DNA of 64,000 nucleotides, from contig NZ_CP018620.1 of the NCBI RefSeq assembly GCF_001908275.1, positions 4,340,001-4,404,000 of the forward strand, given 5' to 3'. The notes under the pieces are model-generated. The model was not told the origin of the DNA. It was given only the letters and a program-made list of their open reading frames with translations, and searched no databases. The position numbers and the translations under genes were made by a program. The DNA comes from Paenibacillus xylanexedens (GTDB lineage: Bacteria > Bacillota > Bacilli > Paenibacillales > Paenibacillaceae). Each line of letters starts with the position of its first letter. Position 1 is the first letter of the stretch. Of the stretch, positions 1-9,366 are shown in pieces.

Positions 1-67
1 CTCCTTAATCTTATTAAAATATTGATATCGTTGTTGCAATATTAGGATATAGATCACAAATTTCCAT

Positions 68-105
68 TGCTATAATTTTAATATACAAGTTCACGATGAC
101 TTGTA
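68..105 (+). promoter_or_regulatory. extended -10 promoter and inverted repeat upstream of the first ABC operon
   Basis: TGC-TATAAT at 68-76 is an extended -10 element with no convincing -35. Just downstream, TACAAGT (84-90) and ACTTGTA (99-105) form a perfect 7-bp inverted repeat with an 8-nt loop, which could be an operator or a leader hairpin. No gene is visible in 1-138. Confidence 0.4.
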
Positions 106-138
106 AAATACAAAATTTAGAACATGGGGGATGCAGGA

Positions 139-1089
139 GTGAAGGAACATACGTTAGAAACGCCGCATAAACGGCGCTCCACCAGGGTTAAACAGCGCTG
201 GAATATGCAACGGAACTGGACCTTGCATATGATGCTCATTCCAGCTGTATTGCTGGCACTGGTGTTTCAGTACATACCGATGGGCGGCATTGTAATTGCT
301 TTTCAGGATTTCAAACCATACTTGGGATTTTCTGAATCCAAATGGGTGGGTTGGGACAATTTCCGATATTTATTCTTATATCCGGACGTAGGTCAGGTGA
401 TCTGGAATACGCTGGTCATTGCATTTTTCAAAATCATCGCAGGACTATTCGCTCCATTCCTGTTTGCCATTTTGCTCAATGAAGTACGCTTGACGGCATT
501 CAAGAGAGTAAGTCAAACGCTTGTGTATCTACCGCATTTCCTATCATGGGTTATTCTCGGTGGTATTCTGCTCGATATCCTGTCTCCTCAGGGCGGCATG
601 GTCAACCAGCTTGTCGTAGCCTTTGGAGGAGAACCGATCTTCTTCCTGGGAGACGGTACATGGTTCCGGATAACGCTGATCCTCAGTGATGTGTGGAAAG
701 AATTTGGTTTTGGTACGATCGTATTTCTGGCTTCTCTCTCAGGAATTAATCCTGCACTCTACGAGGCTGCCGAGGTGGATGGGGCCAACCGATTTAAACA
801 GACGCTACACATTACGATTCCGGCATTAATGCCGATTACAATCGTGCTGATGACACTCTCTATCGGCAATATCCTGAACGCCGGTTTTGATCAGGTATTC
901 AACTTGTACAATCCGCTTGTGTATGACAAAGGCGACATCATTGACACCTTTGTATATCGACTCGGGATTCTGAACGGGAAGATGAGTTTTGCCACAGCAG
1001 TAGGGTTGTTCAAATCTGTGGTTGCTACCATTTTGATTGTTATATCTTACAGAATGGCTTACAAACTAGCTAATTATCGAGTTTTCTAG
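139..1089 (+). CDS. ABC transporter permease, LplB/MalF type
   Basis: This is an integral membrane subunit of a carbohydrate ABC importer (binding-protein-dependent permease family, usually six membrane segments). The product is about 316 aa. Hydrophobic segments begin at TLHMMLIPAVLLALVF, and the EAA loop reads YEAAEVDGANRFKQ near the C-terminus, as expected for contact with the ATPase. An in-frame ATG at 124 has no ribosome site, whereas GTG at 139 follows a G-rich stretch (126-137), so GTG is preferred. The next permease gene starts 15 nt downstream, so they form an operon. No ATPase or solute-binding gene is in the window beside it. The substrate is unknown, but the operon runs into a GH16 beta-glucanase gene, which suggests oligosaccharides. 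Confidence 0.88.
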   Translation: MKEHTLETPHKRRSTRVKQRWNMQRNWTLHMMLIPAVLLALVFQYIPMGGIVIAFQDFKPYLGFSESKWVGWDNFRYLFLYPDVGQVIWNTLVIAFFKIIAGLFAPFLFAILLNEVRLTAFKRVSQTLVYLPHFLSWVILGGILLDILSPQGGMVNQLVVAFGGEPIFFLGDGTWFRITLILSDVWKEFGFGTIVFLASLSGINPALYEAAEVDGANRFKQTLHITIPALMPITIVLMTLSIGNILNAGFDQVFNLYNPLVYDKGDIIDTFVYRLGILNGKMSFATAVGLFKSVVATILIVISYRMAYKLANYRVF

Positions 1090-1104
1090 AGAGGAGAAAA
1101 GGGC

Positions 1105-1983
1105 TTGTATTATAAAACAAAAGGATACCGCATATTCAGCATCGCTAACTATACTTTTCTTGGGATATTATCGATACTCTGCATTTTACCAATTATTCAT
1201 ATATTGGCTGTTTCATTCAGCAGTATGGCGCCAGCATCATCAAACCTGGTTACCTTCTGGCCCATCGGGTTCACAACGGACGCATATGTAAAAACATTCG
1301 GGAATTCAAACTTCATCAACTCCTTGATCGTATCACTTAAACGGACTGTAATTGCGACGATCATTGGTATGGTCATCATGCTCTTAACCGCATTTCCGTT
1401 GTCGAAGGAAGACATCAGTTTTAAAGGTCGCTCCTTATATACGTGGTTTTTCGTATTTACCATTTTGTTCAGCGGCGGTTTGATTCCAAGTTACATTCTG
1501 ATCCAGAAGCTTGGCTTGATGAATACAATCTGGGCGCTTATTCTGCCTGGCGCACTGTCCGTGTGGAACGTTATTCTCATGATGAACTTCTTCCGCGGTC
1601 TGCCCAAAGAACTTGAGGAAGCAGCTTATTTGGATGGAGCAGGTCATATCAAAACGTTGATTCTGGTCTACGTACCGCTTTCACTTCCAGCTATCGCAAC
1701 CTTGTCCTTATTTACGATGGTGTATCAGTGGAACTCCTGGTTCGACGGCATGATCTATATGTCTGATATTAAAAATTATCCACTTGCTTCTCTATTACAG
1801 ACCATTATTGTTCAGCAAGATCTCAGCAAAATCAACGTCGATCCTTCCATGTTGGAGAATATCTCGCAGCGAACCGTACGCGCAGCACAGATCTTTATCG
1901 GCGCGCTTCCGATCCTGATGGTATACCCGTTTTTACAACGTTTCTTCGTTAAGGGGATCGTTATTGGAGCAGTCAAGGAATAG
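1105..1983 (+). CDS. ABC transporter permease, YtcP/LplC (MalG) type
   Basis: This is the second permease subunit of the same sugar importer, 292 aa. It starts with TTG at 1105, behind a strong GAGGAG (1091-1096). Six hydrophobic stretches are visible, and the EAA motif is LEEAAYLDGAGHIK. The C-terminus FFVKGIVIGAVKE is typical of the YtcP/LplC group. It is 15 nt from the upstream permease and 43 nt from the downstream SLH-GH16 gene, in one direction with no terminator between, so the three are probably co-transcribed. Import of glucanase products is an inference from that arrangement. Confidence 0.88.
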   Translation: MYYKTKGYRIFSIANYTFLGILSILCILPIIHILAVSFSSMAPASSNLVTFWPIGFTTDAYVKTFGNSNFINSLIVSLKRTVIATIIGMVIMLLTAFPLSKEDISFKGRSLYTWFFVFTILFSGGLIPSYILIQKLGLMNTIWALILPGALSVWNVILMMNFFRGLPKELEEAAYLDGAGHIKTLILVYVPLSLPAIATLSLFTMVYQWNSWFDGMIYMSDIKNYPLASLLQTIIVQQDLSKINVDPSMLENISQRTVRAAQIFIGALPILMVYPFLQRFFVKGIVIGAVKE

Positions 1984-2026
1984 GCTATGCAAATGCAAGG
2001 ATAACTGAGCTGAGGGAGGAAGAAGG

Positions 2027-5000
2027 ATGAGAAAAGGACTGGCATGTATGGTGGCATGGAGTTTAATGGCTTCTCTCGTTTATCCAGCAACTGCTGGAGC
2101 AGAAAGTGTACAGGGTCAAGCGGAGGTGGGAAATGTGCAGGCGAAAAGCCTGCACTTCTCTGTTCCCTATACAGACCTGACGGGGCATTGGTCACAATCT
2201 GCAGTTACACGGTTGCAAGACTTGAATTTATTGAAAGGTTATACGGACGGTACGTTCAAGCCCAGTCAGGTCATTAGCCGAGCTGAATTCGTGATGATTC
2301 TGGATCGGGCCTTTGGTTTCACCGGTAATGCGGCGACTGGTTCATATGCGGATATGACTTCAGACGATTGGTACTATGACGTGATGGTACGAGCGAATGG
2401 TTCTGGCATCATCGAAGGGACAGACCGTGAACATCTGTCACCACAACAACCGATTACACGCCAAGATGCAGCGGTTATGGTAGATCGAGCTTTTCAACTT
2501 TCAGCGGTTACAAATGAAGAAAGTGAACAATTGAAATTTCAGGATGCAGATGATATTTCCGGTTATGCAAAGAAAGCGCTTACCTATCTGGTGACCGAAA
2601 ATATTCTTAAAGGCTTCCAAGGTAAATTAAATCCCAAATCCCCGATTACACGAGCAGAGACGGCAACAATGTTGTCGGCGATGATTGCTGATGTGAAAAG
2701 TGCTCCTGGTATATATGAGTCCCGGGTGGATGGCAACTTGATTATTAATTCAACGGATGTCATGTTGAAAAATATGACTGTTAATGGAAATCTGCTGCTG
2801 GCAGAAGGCATTGGTGAAGGATCTGTTGTTCTTCAGGGCGTAACTGTCACAGGAAGTGTCATCATTAAAGGCGGAGGCAGTCATTCCATCAACATTAACA
2901 ACTCCAAGCTGAATCGAGTAGTCGTTGACAAACGTGGGGAACCCGTCAGAATCTCCATTACGGAAGAAAGTAACATTCAGGAGATGCATGTAAAGCAGAA
3001 ATCCATTCTGGAGATCTCTTCAAACAGCCTGATTGATTCCATGAATATTCATGCAGAAGCGAGTCAGACTCGAATGGATACCAAAGGTACGATCCAAAAA
3101 TTGAGTGTAGATGCCGATGATGTGGTGATCAACGGAGAGAAAGTAAAACAAGGATTGCGCACATCCATGGTGGATGAAACCCAACAACCTGCTTCATCGC
3201 AGCCTGGTGGTTCAACAAATGTGACAAGTACACCCACACCATCTTCTCCAGACGGGCAATCACCGTCTACACCATCAACACCAAGCAATCCTGCGGGCGA
3301 AAAACCGGTTCCAGCAACAACGATTCCGCATGATCAATGGGAGCTGGTCTGGAATGATGAGTTTAACGGACCTTCGATTGATGCTTCCAAATGGACCGTG
3401 CAGGATACAGGACTCGTTTATAACAATGAAATGCAATATTACAGCCCGGATAACACTCGTATTACAAAAGATCAGAAACGAAGCGTGTTGCAGATTGAAG
3501 CAAAAAAGGGTCTGAAAAACGGTAAAGATTACAGCTCTGGCAAACTGATCTCCATGGGAAAAGGAGACTGGACCTACGGTAAAGTAGTTGTACGTGCAAA
3601 GCTTCCGATTGAAAAAGGCATGTGGCCTGCCATATGGATGATGCCAACAGATGAAGCACATTATGGTGGATGGCCTGCCTCTGGTGAAATCGATATTATG
3701 GAGTTAATTGGTGGCAAAGAGAGTAATAACAAGGTATATAGCACATTGCATTATGACAGTGTGAAGCCTGACGGCTCCCATGGACATGATCAGGGAAGTC
3801 TTACTCTTCCGAAGGGAGAAACTTTCACTGACGATTATCATGATTTCCAGGTGGAATGGTTGCCGGGTATGATTCGTTTCTATGTGGATGGTAAGCTGCA
3901 CCATGAAGTGACCAACTGGCAAACGAAGGCCGCGGGCCAACCCGAGTATTATACGTTCCCTGCACCATTTGATCGTCCATTCTATCTGATTCTGAATCTG
4001 GCAGTTGGAGGAGACTGGCCGGGGGCACCTGAAAGCAACTTCACTTCCGAAAAGATGAATGTTGATTTTGTGCGTGTATATTCTTACAAAAATCTAGACA
4101 CATGGCCTGATGTAACAACAAATCCCATCGAGCCTGCGCAACAGCGGGAACCACAAACCGATGGCAATCAAATCTACAATGATCGTTTTGCGGAAGGGTC
4201 TGAAGACAATGGAGTGCCTCTTCAGTGGAAATTCATCACAAATGCTGATGGAGCTGGCAGTGTCAAAGTTGTAACGGATGAGCAGAAAGGGAAAGCAGCA
4301 CAAGTTACCATTGATGCATCGGGTACTGAAAACTACTCGGTTCAACTGACTCAGATGCCGATGTACATCAAGAAAAACAAAAAGTACAAGATACAATTTG
4401 ATGCGAAAGCATCTGCTAACCGTACAATCATGTCCAAACTGAATCAATTTGAAAAAAGTTGGACCAATTATTCGGGTGATAACACCTTTGCACTCACGAC
4501 AGATTGGCAATCCTATGACTATACCTTCAATATGCGGGATGGCACGGATAACAATGCCAGATTCGAATTTAATCTGGGGTTGGATGATACAACCGTTTGG
4601 TTTGCCAATGTCAGGCTGATCGAGGTGGGTGAAGCTGATCCGTTAACTGTCGAACGAAACGCGCTACCTGATGGCAACTTTATTTACAATGGCACATTCG
4701 ATCAAGGCAAGGAGCGTCTGGGATTCTGGTCAAGCAGCATTCAGGACAGTGCGGCAGCCAATATAAGTGTAAATAACTTTTCGAAATTCCCAATTATGGA
4801 GCGTCAACTGGTTGTTGATGTTACTCAAACGAATAATGACCCACAACAAGTTTCGGTGAACCAACCGGATTTGAAACTGGAAGCGAATACAACGTATGGT
4901 TTCTCCTTAGATGCCAAGGCAGACACACCGCGAAGTATCGACATTGATGTTGTCAGCAGTAATGGGCATACAGTACAGGTTCATCAAGGGCAAAACCTCT

Positions 5001-6484
5001 CCTTGAACCAAGAAATGAAAACATTCACTGGAGAAATCATCATTGGAGATGGAGCACCAATCGCACAATCCGAGTTAAGACTGTTATTCGGCAGTTCTGA
5101 AGGTAAGGTATATGTGGACAATGTTCGTCTGACGAAACGCGGCAAACCTCTGTCAGTGAATGGCTACGCCCATGTACCTGCAACCGAAGCCTGGATGATG
5201 CAGGGCTTACAACTGGAGGACTCCGTAGAAGGAGGAAAACATGTCAGTTACATGGATCAGGGAGATCTGCTGCAATATAAAATCGATGTAGCTCACGACG
5301 GAGTATATGTTCTGTCTGCCCGAATGGCAAGTGGAAAAAGTGATTCCAAGGTTCAGTTCAGCATTCAGGATGAACAAGGGACAACCGTTGCACAATCAGA
5401 CCTGAGTCTCGGAGACACGGGTGGATGGCAAGCATATAAAACGGTGTATTTTCCAGGGGTTAACTTGACAGCAGGCAAACCCTATTATGTGAATTTTGAA
5501 GGAGCAGATTATAATACACGTTGGGTGGATATTTCACAAAACAAAATTCAGAACAGTGAGCTAACAGCTGATCTGAATCATTGGGAGCTAATTCCTAATG
5601 ATCTAACAGCCTCACATGACGAGGGCGCAGGATTAACGGTTAATTTGCCTGGTACAAGTGAACATTGGTGGGATGCTTTGTTGCAACAAGGGCAGATCAA
5701 ACTTGATGCAAACAAAACGTACCGACTTACCTTCGAGGCATCTGCTTCAAGTCCTAAATCCATGCAAGCGGTTCTTTCTCAGAATGCAGGGGATTTTGTG
5801 AAGTATTTTGAAGAAGAAGTGGAATTAACCGCAGATCAAAAGTCATATACTTACACCTTCACTATGGGGGATAGCTCCGATTCGGCAGCTTTGCTTGCAT
5901 TTGGATTAGGATATCCGCTATCTACAGGTGAACACTCGATTCACATCAATAACGTGCAATTATATGAAGTTAATCCGAATGCAGATCAAGGAGGTCAGCC
6001 AGCTCATGTTAACCTTATTCCTAATGGAGACTTCTCCAAAGGTAAGGAAGGTTGGTTTACCCACGCGGATGGTAATGCAGCGGACCTTGAGATGCAAGTT
6101 AGCAATCAACAGCTTCAAACCAAGATTGGTTATGCAGGCCAGCATCCATGGGATCGTCAAGTCATCAATGAAGGATTCGGCATACAGCAAGGTTTTAAAT
6201 ATAAATTAACGTTTAAAGCCAAAGCGGAGAAGTCCAGGAAATTGGGTTTGGGGATTGGATGGGTCGATGCAGCTGCCAACTATGAATGGCATGGGTTCTT
6301 TGGGGCACGAGTTGATTTGACCCCAGAAGAACAGGAGTTCACGTTTACATTTGATGCAACAGAAGACAGCTATGCGAATACTCGAATTTCATTTGATCTG
6401 GGTAACATTGATGGTGAGCAAGATGGCAACACAACCGTCTCATTGTCCGAAGTTAGCTTGATTAATCTGGGTCCTGCCAATTAA
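2027..6484 (+). CDS. S-layer-anchored multi-domain GH16 beta-glucanase (laminarinase-like)
   Basis: This secreted 1485-aa enzyme should hydrolyse beta-1,3- or beta-1,3-1,4-glucan at the cell surface. In order it has a signal peptide (1-25); three SLH repeats (about 47-95, 107-155, 168-215) for cell-wall anchoring; a Val/Ile-rich repetitive region (225-375) resembling a beta-helix; a Pro/Ser/Thr linker (380-428); a GH16 domain (about 436-685); then CBM4/9-like modules at about 713-870, 881-1040, 1172-1315 and 1328-1482, with a CBM6-like module at about 1046-1168. The GH16 catalytic signature is GEIDIMELIGG, with E554 as nucleophile, D556 and E559 as acid/base. ATG 2027 follows GGGAGGAAG. It closes the ABC operon and ends at a strong terminator. 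Family knowledge favours laminarin or lichenan; the exact linkage cannot be read from sequence. Confidence 0.93.
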   Translation: MRKGLACMVAWSLMASLVYPATAGAESVQGQAEVGNVQAKSLHFSVPYTDLTGHWSQSAVTRLQDLNLLKGYTDGTFKPSQVISRAEFVMILDRAFGFTGNAATGSYADMTSDDWYYDVMVRANGSGIIEGTDREHLSPQQPITRQDAAVMVDRAFQLSAVTNEESEQLKFQDADDISGYAKKALTYLVTENILKGFQGKLNPKSPITRAETATMLSAMIADVKSAPGIYESRVDGNLIINSTDVMLKNMTVNGNLLLAEGIGEGSVVLQGVTVTGSVIIKGGGSHSININNSKLNRVVVDKRGEPVRISITEESNIQEMHVKQKSILEISSNSLIDSMNIHAEASQTRMDTKGTIQKLSVDADDVVINGEKVKQGLRTSMVDETQQPASSQPGGSTNVTSTPTPSSPDGQSPSTPSTPSNPAGEKPVPATTIPHDQWELVWNDEFNGPSIDASKWTVQDTGLVYNNEMQYYSPDNTRITKDQKRSVLQIEAKKGLKNGKDYSSGKLISMGKGDWTYGKVVVRAKLPIEKGMWPAIWMMPTDEAHYGGWPASGEIDIMELIGGKESNNKVYSTLHYDSVKPDGSHGHDQGSLTLPKGETFTDDYHDFQVEWLPGMIRFYVDGKLHHEVTNWQTKAAGQPEYYTFPAPFDRPFYLILNLAVGGDWPGAPESNFTSEKMNVDFVRVYSYKNLDTWPDVTTNPIEPAQQREPQTDGNQIYNDRFAEGSEDNGVPLQWKFITNADGAGSVKVVTDEQKGKAAQVTIDASGTENYSVQLTQMPMYIKKNKKYKIQFDAKASANRTIMSKLNQFEKSWTNYSGDNTFALTTDWQSYDYTFNMRDGTDNNARFEFNLGLDDTTVWFANVRLIEVGEADPLTVERNALPDGNFIYNGTFDQGKERLGFWSSSIQDSAAANISVNNFSKFPIMERQLVVDVTQTNNDPQQVSVNQPDLKLEANTTYGFSLDAKADTPRSIDIDVVSSNGHTVQVHQGQNLSLNQEMKTFTGEIIIGDGAPIAQSELRLLFGSSEGKVYVDNVRLTKRGKPLSVNGYAHVPATEAWMMQGLQLEDSVEGGKHVSYMDQGDLLQYKIDVAHDGVYVLSARMASGKSDSKVQFSIQDEQGTTVAQSDLSLGDTGGWQAYKTVYFPGVNLTAGKPYYVNFEGADYNTRWVDISQNKIQNSELTADLNHWELIPNDLTASHDEGAGLTVNLPGTSEHWWDALLQQGQIKLDANKTYRLTFEASASSPKSMQAVLSQNAGDFVKYFEEEVELTADQKSYTYTFTMGDSSDSAALLAFGLGYPLSTGEHSIHINNVQLYEVNPNADQGGQPAHVNLIPNGDFSKGKEGWFTHADGNAADLEMQVSNQQLQTKIGYAGQHPWDRQVINEGFGIQQGFKYKLTFKAKAEKSRKLGLGIGWVDAAANYEWHGFFGARVDLTPEEQEFTFTFDATEDSYANTRISFDLGNIDGEQDGNTTVSLSEVSLINLGPAN

Positions 6485-6509
6485 CTTCTGAATTCTTTAT
6501 ATAATGAAG

Positions 6510-6542
6510 AATCCGATTCCGGTATATTGGAATCGGATTTTT
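6510..6542 (+). terminator. intrinsic terminator after the GH16 gene
   Basis: AATCCGATTCC (6510-6520) pairs perfectly over 11 bp with GGAATCGGATT (6529-6539), followed by a T-run. Confidence 0.9.
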
Positions 6543-6566
6543 TGACAATCTTTCCATCTCTATTCT

Positions 6567-6611
6567 AAAAACGAATGAACACAAGATATAATGTCTGTAT
6601 AGTTCGTAAAT
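6567..6611 (+). promoter_or_regulatory. putative PurR operator (PurBox pair)
   Basis: On the reverse strand of 6599-6611, ATTTACGAACTAT matches the Bacillus PurBox consensus AWWWCCGAACWWT at 12 of 13 positions. A weaker copy in the opposite orientation is AAAAACGAATGAA at 6567-6579 (9 of 13). The gap of 19 nt is close to the 16-17 nt usual for PurR. The pair lies just upstream of the purine permease promoter, which supports the call, but the first box is weak. Confidence 0.45.
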
Positions 6612-6635
6612 AACTGTGAACAAATCGTTAATTCA

Positions 6636-6664
6636 TTGACATTGCATGTAATTTTAATTAAAAT
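6636..6664 (+). promoter_or_regulatory. sigma-A promoter of the purine permease gene
   Basis: Consensus -35 TTGACA (6636-6641), a 17-bp spacer and -10 TAAAAT (6659-6664). Transcription should begin near 6671, leaving a leader of about 178 nt before the start codon. Confidence 0.75.
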
Positions 6665-6739
6665 ACGAAATGGACTTCAGGTTGAAAACAGATATGAGTA
6701 TCTTTATGTTTAGTTTAGAGCTTAGCTGTTGAATCTTTA

Positions 6740-6803
6740 AATCCTAACAACGAATATAGGAGCGACAATATTACAATCCTATATGAAGATTAGGATTTTT
6801 TGT
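6740..6803 (+). terminator. leader terminator/attenuator before the purine permease
   Basis: AATCCTAA (6740-6747) pairs with TTAGGATT (6790-6797). Inside it ATATAGGA (6754-6761) pairs with TCCTATAT (6777-6784), and T-rich sequence follows. An overlapping alternative pairing is AATCTT (6732-6737) with AAGATT (6786-6791). The hairpin lies between promoter and gene, so it is a candidate attenuator. No purine-riboswitch core is visible in 6671-6739. Confidence 0.6.
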
Positions 6804-6848
6804 TTTTAGCTTTGGAGTATAATTTGAAAGTTGGAGGCTGGCTTTACC

Positions 6849-8147
6849 ATGGACAAATGGTTCAAACTTAAAGAACGAGGCACGACTATCCCCACAGAAA
6901 TTATCGCAGGGGTTACAACATTCTTCACAATGGTATACATAGTTATCGTAAACCCAGGAATACTCAGCAGCACAGGCATGGACTTTAACGGAGTATTCAT
7001 AGCAACGGTACTTGCAAGTATTGTGGGAACTCTGATTATGGGAATATGGTCCAATTATCCAATCGTCATCGCGCCGGGTATGGGCCTGAATGCATTCTTT
7101 GCCTATAGCGTAGTTGCCGGATATGGCGTATCTTGGCAGGTTGCACTGGGAGCCGTATTCATAGCAGGGATTTTGTTTATTATTTTATCACTGACTTCAT
7201 TCCGTTACATGTTGCTAGATGCAATTCCTGCTAGCTTAAAACATGCCATAACCGCAGGGATCGGATTGTTTATTACAACGGTAGGTTTGCAAAATGCCGG
7301 GATTATTGCCGATTCAGAATCGAATTTGATTACGATCGGAAACTTGGCTGAGCCGATGGCTTATCTGACTATTATCGGATTGATTATTACCGTTGTGCTG
7401 ATGGCTTACAATGTGAAAGGTTACCTGTTCATCGGAATGGTGGTAACAGCGATACTTGCCTGGATCATGGGACTATTCCAAATGCCTGAATCGATTGTAT
7501 CCATGCCGCAAGGCCTCGCTTCAACGGCTTTGCAACTGGATCTGGCAGGGGTATTCTCGAATGGTTTATATACGATCATATTTACCTTCTTGTTGATCAC
7601 ACTGTTTGATACGACGGGCACGATGCTCGGCGTTGCTGAACAAGCAGGATTGCTTAAGGATGGTAAATTTCCACGCTCGCGTGGCGCATTATTGGCAGAT
7701 GCCGTAGGAACAACCTCAGGTGCTTTGCTCGGAACAAGTCCAACATCGGCTTACATCGAATCCAGCACAGGGGTAGCTGCAGGAGGAAGAACGGGACTGA
7801 CCGCTGTAACGGTAAGTGTGCTGCTTGCGCTGACGTTGTTCTTCACACCGATCGTAAGTGTAATATCAAGCATTCCGGCGATCACTTCTCCGGCACTGAT
7901 CATTGTTGGATACTTTATGATTAACGTTATCAGCAAAATCAAATGGGATGATCTCGAAGAAGCATTTCCTGCCTTCCTGATTATCATCCTTACTCCATTG
8001 ACGCATAGTATTGCGACAGGCATCGGCGTAGGTTTCATCTTTTATCCGGTACTCAAGCTGCTTCGTGGAAAAGGTAAAGATGTTCATCCAATCTTCTACA
8101 TTTTTGCGGTATTGTTCTTCATTCAGCTTGTGTTCCTGGACCACTAA
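6849..8147 (+). CDS. NCS2/AzgA-like hypoxanthine/guanine permease (PbuG/PbuO family)
   Basis: This membrane transporter imports purine bases by proton symport. It is 432 aa, the usual length. The N-terminus (TTIPTEIIAGVTTFFTMVYI) and the motifs APGMGLNAFF and LFDTTGTMLG are characteristic of the AzgA/PbuG group of NCS2 permeases, with about 12-14 hydrophobic segments throughout. An in-frame TTG at 6831 overlaps the ribosome site GGAGG (6833-6837), so ATG 6849 (MDKWFKLKE) is the start. It is monocistronic, with its own promoter, a PurBox-like pair, a leader hairpin and a terminator. Regulation by purine availability is inferred. Whether it is the PbuG or PbuO orthologue is not resolved. Confidence 0.9.
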   Translation: MDKWFKLKERGTTIPTEIIAGVTTFFTMVYIVIVNPGILSSTGMDFNGVFIATVLASIVGTLIMGIWSNYPIVIAPGMGLNAFFAYSVVAGYGVSWQVALGAVFIAGILFIILSLTSFRYMLLDAIPASLKHAITAGIGLFITTVGLQNAGIIADSESNLITIGNLAEPMAYLTIIGLIITVVLMAYNVKGYLFIGMVVTAILAWIMGLFQMPESIVSMPQGLASTALQLDLAGVFSNGLYTIIFTFLLITLFDTTGTMLGVAEQAGLLKDGKFPRSRGALLADAVGTTSGALLGTSPTSAYIESSTGVAAGGRTGLTAVTVSVLLALTLFFTPIVSVISSIPAITSPALIIVGYFMINVISKIKWDDLEEAFPAFLIIILTPLTHSIATGIGVGFIFYPVLKLLRGKGKDVHPIFYIFAVLFFIQLVFLDH

Positions 8148-8164
8148 AACTGTCTTATCCTATG

Positions 8165-8198
8165 GAGAACTGCTCTCAACAAGCAGCTCTCTTTTTTT
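8165..8198 (+). terminator. intrinsic terminator after the purine permease
   Basis: GAGAACTGCT (8165-8174) pairs with AGCAGCTCTC (8182-8191) with one mismatch, followed by seven T. Confidence 0.8.
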
Positions 8199-8311
8199 AC
8201 TTGTTCATACTCCGTTCATATTCCCGTCACGAAGGGGACATCTTTCATGGTTACACTATACCTATGTCGCAAGAGCGGCTCTACAGATATAAACGACAGG
8301 AGAAGATGGAA

Positions 8312-9289
8312 ATGGCAGAAGCAGTGGATGTAACAACAACGGGGACTAAGGGCCGTAAAAAACGGAACTTATGGTTGAAAATAATAGGTGGTATTGTCGG
8401 CGCGCTGGTGCTGTTCATGGGCATCACGTTTGTCGTTCATACGATAAGTAATGGGGCAGAGAAAAAGAAAATCGAATCGTACGGCCAATATGTCAATGTT
8501 GATGGGAAGAATATGAATGTATCCATTCAAGGTAGCGGCGAACAAACCATCGTGTTACTTCCCGGACAAGGAACACCGTCACCAGTACTTGATTTCAAAT
8601 TGTTAATCGATGAATTAACTTCTGATTACAAAGTTGTGGCGATTGAGCCTTTTGGTTATGGGTTAAGTGACCAAACCGAAACGGAGAGAACCACCGAGAA
8701 TATTGTTAGTGAAATTCATGAAGCTGTACAGCAGCTCGGTATAGATCGTTATATTCTGATGGGGCATTCCATCACGGGACTGTACGCGGCGACTTATGTG
8801 AACACGTATCCGGATGAAGTCTCTGCTTTTGTCGGGATCGATAGCAGTGTTCCAAATCAACCTGGCATGGATGTTAAATTACCTTTGAACTTAATGAAAT
8901 TCCTTCAAAAATCAGGCTTAATGAGAGTACTCAATAAAGTGAGTGGTGATTCATATGCATCACTTGACTATGATGAACATACCAAAGAACAGATGAAGTT
9001 GATTTCGAATCAAGTCTCGACAAATCCGACATTAGTAGATGAGCTTAAACATCTGGGTTCCAATTTCAAAAATGGAGAAAAACTCACTTACCCTCGTGAT
9101 CTGCCGATGCTGCTCTTCGTTCAATCCAATAACGAGCAAAATCCTCAGTGGATTCCATTACATGAGGAGCAAGTGAAACAATCCGCACAGGGAAAAATGA
9201 TCCCGATGGAAGGTTCACATTACCTGCATCATACGAAATACAAAGAAATTGCCGAGGAATTCAAATCTTACATGAAACAAATTCAATAG
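8312..9289 (+). CDS. membrane-anchored alpha/beta hydrolase
   Basis: This is a 325-aa alpha/beta-fold hydrolase with a basic N-terminus and one signal-anchor helix (about residues 22-42), so the catalytic domain is probably extracellular. The nucleophile elbow is GHSITG, and the probable catalytic His is in GSHYLHH near the C-terminus. The reading frame is open from 8162, but that stretch contains the upstream terminator. The site AGGAGA (8298-8303) has good spacing to ATG 8312 (MAEAVDVTT), which sets the start. It stands alone between terminators. The substrate cannot be inferred. Confidence 0.8.
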   Translation: MAEAVDVTTTGTKGRKKRNLWLKIIGGIVGALVLFMGITFVVHTISNGAEKKKIESYGQYVNVDGKNMNVSIQGSGEQTIVLLPGQGTPSPVLDFKLLIDELTSDYKVVAIEPFGYGLSDQTETERTTENIVSEIHEAVQQLGIDRYILMGHSITGLYAATYVNTYPDEVSAFVGIDSSVPNQPGMDVKLPLNLMKFLQKSGLMRVLNKVSGDSYASLDYDEHTKEQMKLISNQVSTNPTLVDELKHLGSNFKNGEKLTYPRDLPMLLFVQSNNEQNPQWIPLHEEQVKQSAQGKMIPMEGSHYLHHTKYKEIAEEFKSYMKQIQ

Positions 9290-9305
9290 CATGATTGATT
9301 AATAA

Positions 9306-9338
9306 ACTGCGGTGCCAAAATTGGTGCCGTGGTTTTTT
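9306..9338 (+). terminator. intrinsic terminator after the alpha/beta hydrolase
   Basis: ACTGCGGTGCCAA pairs with TTGGTGCCGTGGT through several G-U pairs around a two-base loop, followed by a T-run. Confidence 0.75.
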
Positions 9339-9366
9339 TGTTATCAGGAGAGACTAAAATAAAGAC

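Noticed and set aside
3275..3661. 128-aa minus-strand open frame inside the GH16 gene
   Set aside because: Shadow of the linker and catalytic domain; no start signal or family pattern.
6665..6848. Purine riboswitch upstream of the NCS2 permease
   Set aside because: The conserved aptamer core and paired loops typical of guanine/adenine riboswitches are not present; only a hairpin with T-run is supported.
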